Below, in pieces: positions 61,133 through 64,000 of a stretch of 64,000 nucleotides of DNA. The notes under the pieces were generated by a model. It was not told where the DNA came from. It saw nothing but the letters and a program-made list of their open reading frames with translations, and did not search any database. The DNA lies in the NCBI RefSeq assembly GCF_051020975.1, contig NW_027478161.1:1674001-1738000 (forward strand), written 5' to 3'. Each line of letters begins with the position of its first letter. The stretch's first letter is position 1. The translations under genes and the position numbers were made by a program. The stretch comes from Osmia lignaria lignaria. Taxonomy: Eukaryota > Arthropoda > Insecta > Hymenoptera > Megachilidae.

Positions 61133-64000
61133 CAGCTCGCAATCGTGCAGAGTTATCTCAAAGAGAGGGGCCACGGTGTTTCTGTATCTCTATTATGTTG
61201 GTGCGGCTTCGGAACTTTTAAATATCTCGATATATCTCGAAAACTACGCTTCTGATCAAAAAATATCATAGAACATAAATTGTAGGAAACATAATTCTCT
61301 ACAAAAAACGTCTCTTAACATTTTGCCATAGCTCGCTTCGTTTCCGAGATATTTGCAGATTTATCTCAAGGGAAGGGGCCTAACGGACATATTTCGAGAT
61401 ATTTCTGCTTCTTGTTGTTCTTCTTCTGCACAGCTAAGCTGGAAGTGGCATTTGCAGCTCGCAATAGTGCAGAGTTATCTCAAAGAAAGGGGCCACGGTG
61501 TTTCTGTATCTCTATTATGTTGGTGCGGCTTCGGAACTTTTAAATATCTCGATATATCTCGAAAACTACGCTTCTGATCAAAAAATATCATAGAACATAA
61601 ATTGTAGGAAACATAATTCTCTACAAAAAAGGTCTGTTAACATTTTGCCATAGCTCTCTTCGTTTCCGAGATATTTGCAGATTTATCTCAAGGGAAGGGG
61701 CCTGACGGACATATTTCGAGATATTTCTTCTTCTTGTTGTTCTTCTTCTGCACAGCTAAGCTGGAAGTGGCATTTGCAGCTCGCAATAGTGCAGAGTTAT
61801 CTCAAAGAAAGGGGCCACGGTGTTTCTGTATCTCTATTATGTTGGTGCGGCATCGGAACTTTTAAATATCTTGATATATCTCGAGAACTACGCATCTGAT
61901 CAAAAAATATCATAGAACATAAAAAGTAGGAAACTTAATTCTCTACAAAAAAGGTCTCTTAACATTTTGCCATAGCTCGCTTCGTTTCCGACATATTTGC
62001 AGATATATCTCAAGGGAAGGGGCCTGACGGACATATTTCGAGATATTTCTTCTTCTTGTTGTTCTTCTTCTGCACAGCTAAGCTGGAAGTGGCATTTGCA
62101 GCTCGCACTATTGCAGAGTTATCTCAAAGAAAGGGGCCACGGTGTTTCTGTATCTCTATTATGTTGGTGCGGCTTCGGAACTTTTAAATATCTTGATATA
62201 TCTCGAGAACTACGCATCTGATCAAAAAATATCATAGAACATCAAAAGTAGGAAACTTAATTCTCTACAAAAAAGGTCTCTTAACATTTTGCCATAGCTC
62301 GCTTCGTTTCCGAGATATTTGCAGATTTATCTCAAGGGAAGGGGCCTGACGGACATATTTCGAGATGTTTCTTCTTCTTGTTGTTCTTCTTCTGCACAGC
62401 TAAGCTGGAAGTGGCATTTGCGGCTCGCACTAGTGCAGAGTTATCTCAAAGAAAGGGGCCACGGTGTTTCTGTATCTCTATTATGTTGGTGCGGCTTCGG
62501 AACTTTTAAATATCTCGATATATCTCGAAAACTACGCTTCTGATCAAAAAATATCATAGAACATAAATTGTAGGAAACATAATTCTCTACAAAAAACGTC
62601 TCTTAACATTTTGCCATAGCTCGCTTCGTTTCCGAGATATTTGCAGATTCAGCTCAAAGGAACTGGCCTGACGGACATATTTCGAGATATTTCTTCTTCT
62701 TGTTGTTCTTCCTCTGCACAGCTAAGCTGGAAGTGGCATTTGCAGCTCGCAATAGTGCAGAGTAATCTCAAAGAAAGGGGCCACGGTGTTTCTGTATCTC
62801 TATTATGTTGGTGCGGCTTCGGAACTTTTAAATATCTCGATATATCTCGAAAACTACGCTTCTGATCAAAAAATATCATAGAACATAAATTGTAGGAAAC
62901 ATGATTCTCTACAAAAAAGGTCTCTTAACATTTTGCCATAGCTCGCTTCGTGTCCGAGATATTTGCAGATTTATCTCAAGGGAAGGGGCCTAACGGACAT
63001 ATTTCGAGATATTTCTTCTTCTTGTTGTTCTTCTTCTGCACAGCTAAGCTGGAAGTGGCATTTGCAGCTCGCAATAGTGCAGAGTTATCTCAAAGAAAGG
63101 GGCCACGGTGTTTCTGTATCTCTATTATGTTGGTGCGGCTTCGGAACTTTTAAATATCTTGATATATCTCGAGAACTGCGCATCTGATCAAAAAATATCA
63201 TAGAACATAAAAAGTAGGAAACTTAATTCTCTACAAAAAAGGTCTCTTAACATTTTGCCATAGCTCTCTTCGTTTCCGAGATATTTCCAGATTTATCTCA
63301 AGGGAAGGGGCCTGACGGACATATTTCGGGATATTTCTTCTTCTTGTTGTTCTTCTTCTGCACAGCTACGCTGGAAGTGGCATTTGCAGCTCGCAATAGT
63401 GCAGAGTTATCTCAAAGAAAGGGGCCACGGTGTTTCTGTATCTCTATTATGTTGGTGCGGCTTCGGAACTTTTAAATATCTTGATATATCTCGAGAACTA
63501 CGCATCTGATCAAAAAATATCATAGAAGATAAAAAGTAGGAAACTTAATTCTCTACAAAAAAGGTCTCTTAACATTTTGCCATAGCTCGCTTCGTTTCCG
63601 AGATATTTGCAGATTTATCTCAAGGGAAGGGGCCTGACGGACATATTTCGAGATATTTCTTCTTCTTGTTGTTCTTCTTCTGCACAGCTAAGCTGGAAGT
63701 GGCATTTACAGCTCGCAATAGTGCAGAGTTATCTCAAAGAAAGGGGCCACGGTGTTTCTGTATCTCTATTATGTTGGTTGCGGCTTCGGAACTTTTAAAT
63801 ATCTTGATATATCTCGAGAACTACGCATCTGATCAAAAAATATCATAGAAGATAAAAAGTAGGAAACTTAATTCTCTACAAAAAAGGTCTCTTAACATTT
63901 TGCCATAGCTCGCTTCGTTTCCGAGATATTTGCATATTTATCTCAAGGGAAGGGGCCTGACGGACATATTTCGAGATATTTCTTCTTCTTGTTGTTCTTC
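61133..64000 (+). repeat. Block W, second unit, cut by the window edge
   Basis: At least 2,868 bp matches 56,946-59,813 with no difference that I could find. Position 61,132 (C, in TTTCCAGCTC) is the bounding mismatch with 56,945 (A, in TTTACAGCTC). The final monomer is cut at 64,000 inside the pyrimidine tract, so the length and true end of this unit are not visible. Confidence 0.9.

Larger units (their letters stand above)
1..64000 (+). repeat. Satellite DNA array, 322-bp monomer, about 198 complete copies
   Basis: The same roughly 322-bp sequence recurs head to tail with no inversion, gap or unique insert. Anchors such as CCGAGATATTTGCAGATTTA recur at 175, 497, 819, 1141 and so on. Counting in that phase gives 131 consecutive 322-bp steps from 175 to 42,357. 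After that the phase shifts by only 1 bp at nine monomers (321 or 323 bp). The array begins mid-monomer at base 1 and ends mid-monomer at 64,000, so it continues on both sides. Neighbouring copies differ by scattered substitutions, while some distant copies are nearly identical. Arrays of this kind are typical of eukaryotic constitutive heterochromatin, and that placement is inferred from the array form alone. The chromosome location and species cannot be told from the sequence. Confidence 0.99.

Noticed and set aside
175..63831. The repeated + strand open frames of 63-84 codons, one per monomer, as genes
   Set aside because: They start at TTG, recur simply because the DNA repeats every 322 bp, are interrupted in about 20 copies, have no recognisable domain, and vary mainly by amino-acid-changing substitutions. 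They are not supported as proteins.
1..64000. CRISPR array
   Set aside because: There are no short repeats separated by unique spacers. The whole 322-bp unit repeats, and no cas-like gene is present.
1..64000. Transposable element or retroviral origin of the repeat
   Set aside because: I see no terminal repeats, target-site duplications, transposase or reverse-transcriptase frames, or poly(A) tails. Copies abut exactly with no flanking DNA.
1..64000. Naming the host species or the satellite family
   Set aside because: There is no flanking gene or unique sequence to anchor it, and I do not recognise the monomer with certainty. A database search of the consensus would decide.

Overview
The whole 64 kb is one uninterrupted satellite DNA array. 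A 322-bp monomer repeats head to tail on the + strand, with about 198 complete copies plus a partial copy at each edge, and the array runs off both ends of the window. I found no genuine protein gene, tRNA, rRNA, transposon or unique spacer. This points to eukaryotic constitutive heterochromatin (pericentromeric, centromeric or subtelomeric). The sequence does not identify the species. An arthropod or other invertebrate is a guess only.

Monomer anatomy, taking the phase that begins at 175 and recurs every 322 bp: a segment rich in TATCTC/GAGATA motifs; a CTT/GTT pyrimidine tract ending in CTGCACAG; a second, shorter version of the first segment; a GC-richer part (ATGTTGGTGCGGCTTCGG); a TATCTCGA tandem motif that can pair with the earlier GAGATATT; and an A-rich linker with TGATCA and two A6 runs. 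Copies differ mostly by single substitutions. Only nine of the 198 complete monomers deviate from 322 bp, each by 1 bp, and these trace to about four original events.

Layout. 1-2,636 is a three-monomer (966-bp) higher-order repeat. 2.6-6.4 kb is mixed. A 2,979-bp block at 6.4-9.4 kb recurs at 13.8-16.8 kb. A four-monomer duplication lies near 16.8-18.9 kb. A seven-monomer tandem duplication occupies 19.8-24.5 kb. A 4.5-kb block at 22.6-27.0 kb recurs at 29.6-34.1 kb. Smaller 3-, 10- and 2-monomer duplications lie at 26.4-28.3, 34.0-35.8 and 35.3-36.5 kb. An eight-monomer tandem duplication lies at 36.6-41.8 kb, a two-monomer one at 43.3-44.6 kb and a seven-monomer one at 46.9-51.5 kb. A twelve-monomer unit at 50.4-54.2 kb is followed by a copy lacking three internal monomers (to 57.2 kb). 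A thirteen-monomer (4,187-bp) duplication runs from 56.9 kb past the window end.

Diagnostic substitutions are regional: one set in 0-15 kb, one in 19-44 kb and one in 45-64 kb. This suggests local spreading by unequal crossing-over or related mechanisms rather than array-wide homogenisation. A roughly 74-codon open frame is present in most monomers, but it opens with TTG, is broken in about 20 monomers and varies mainly at amino-acid-changing sites, so I treat it as a by-product of the repeat.
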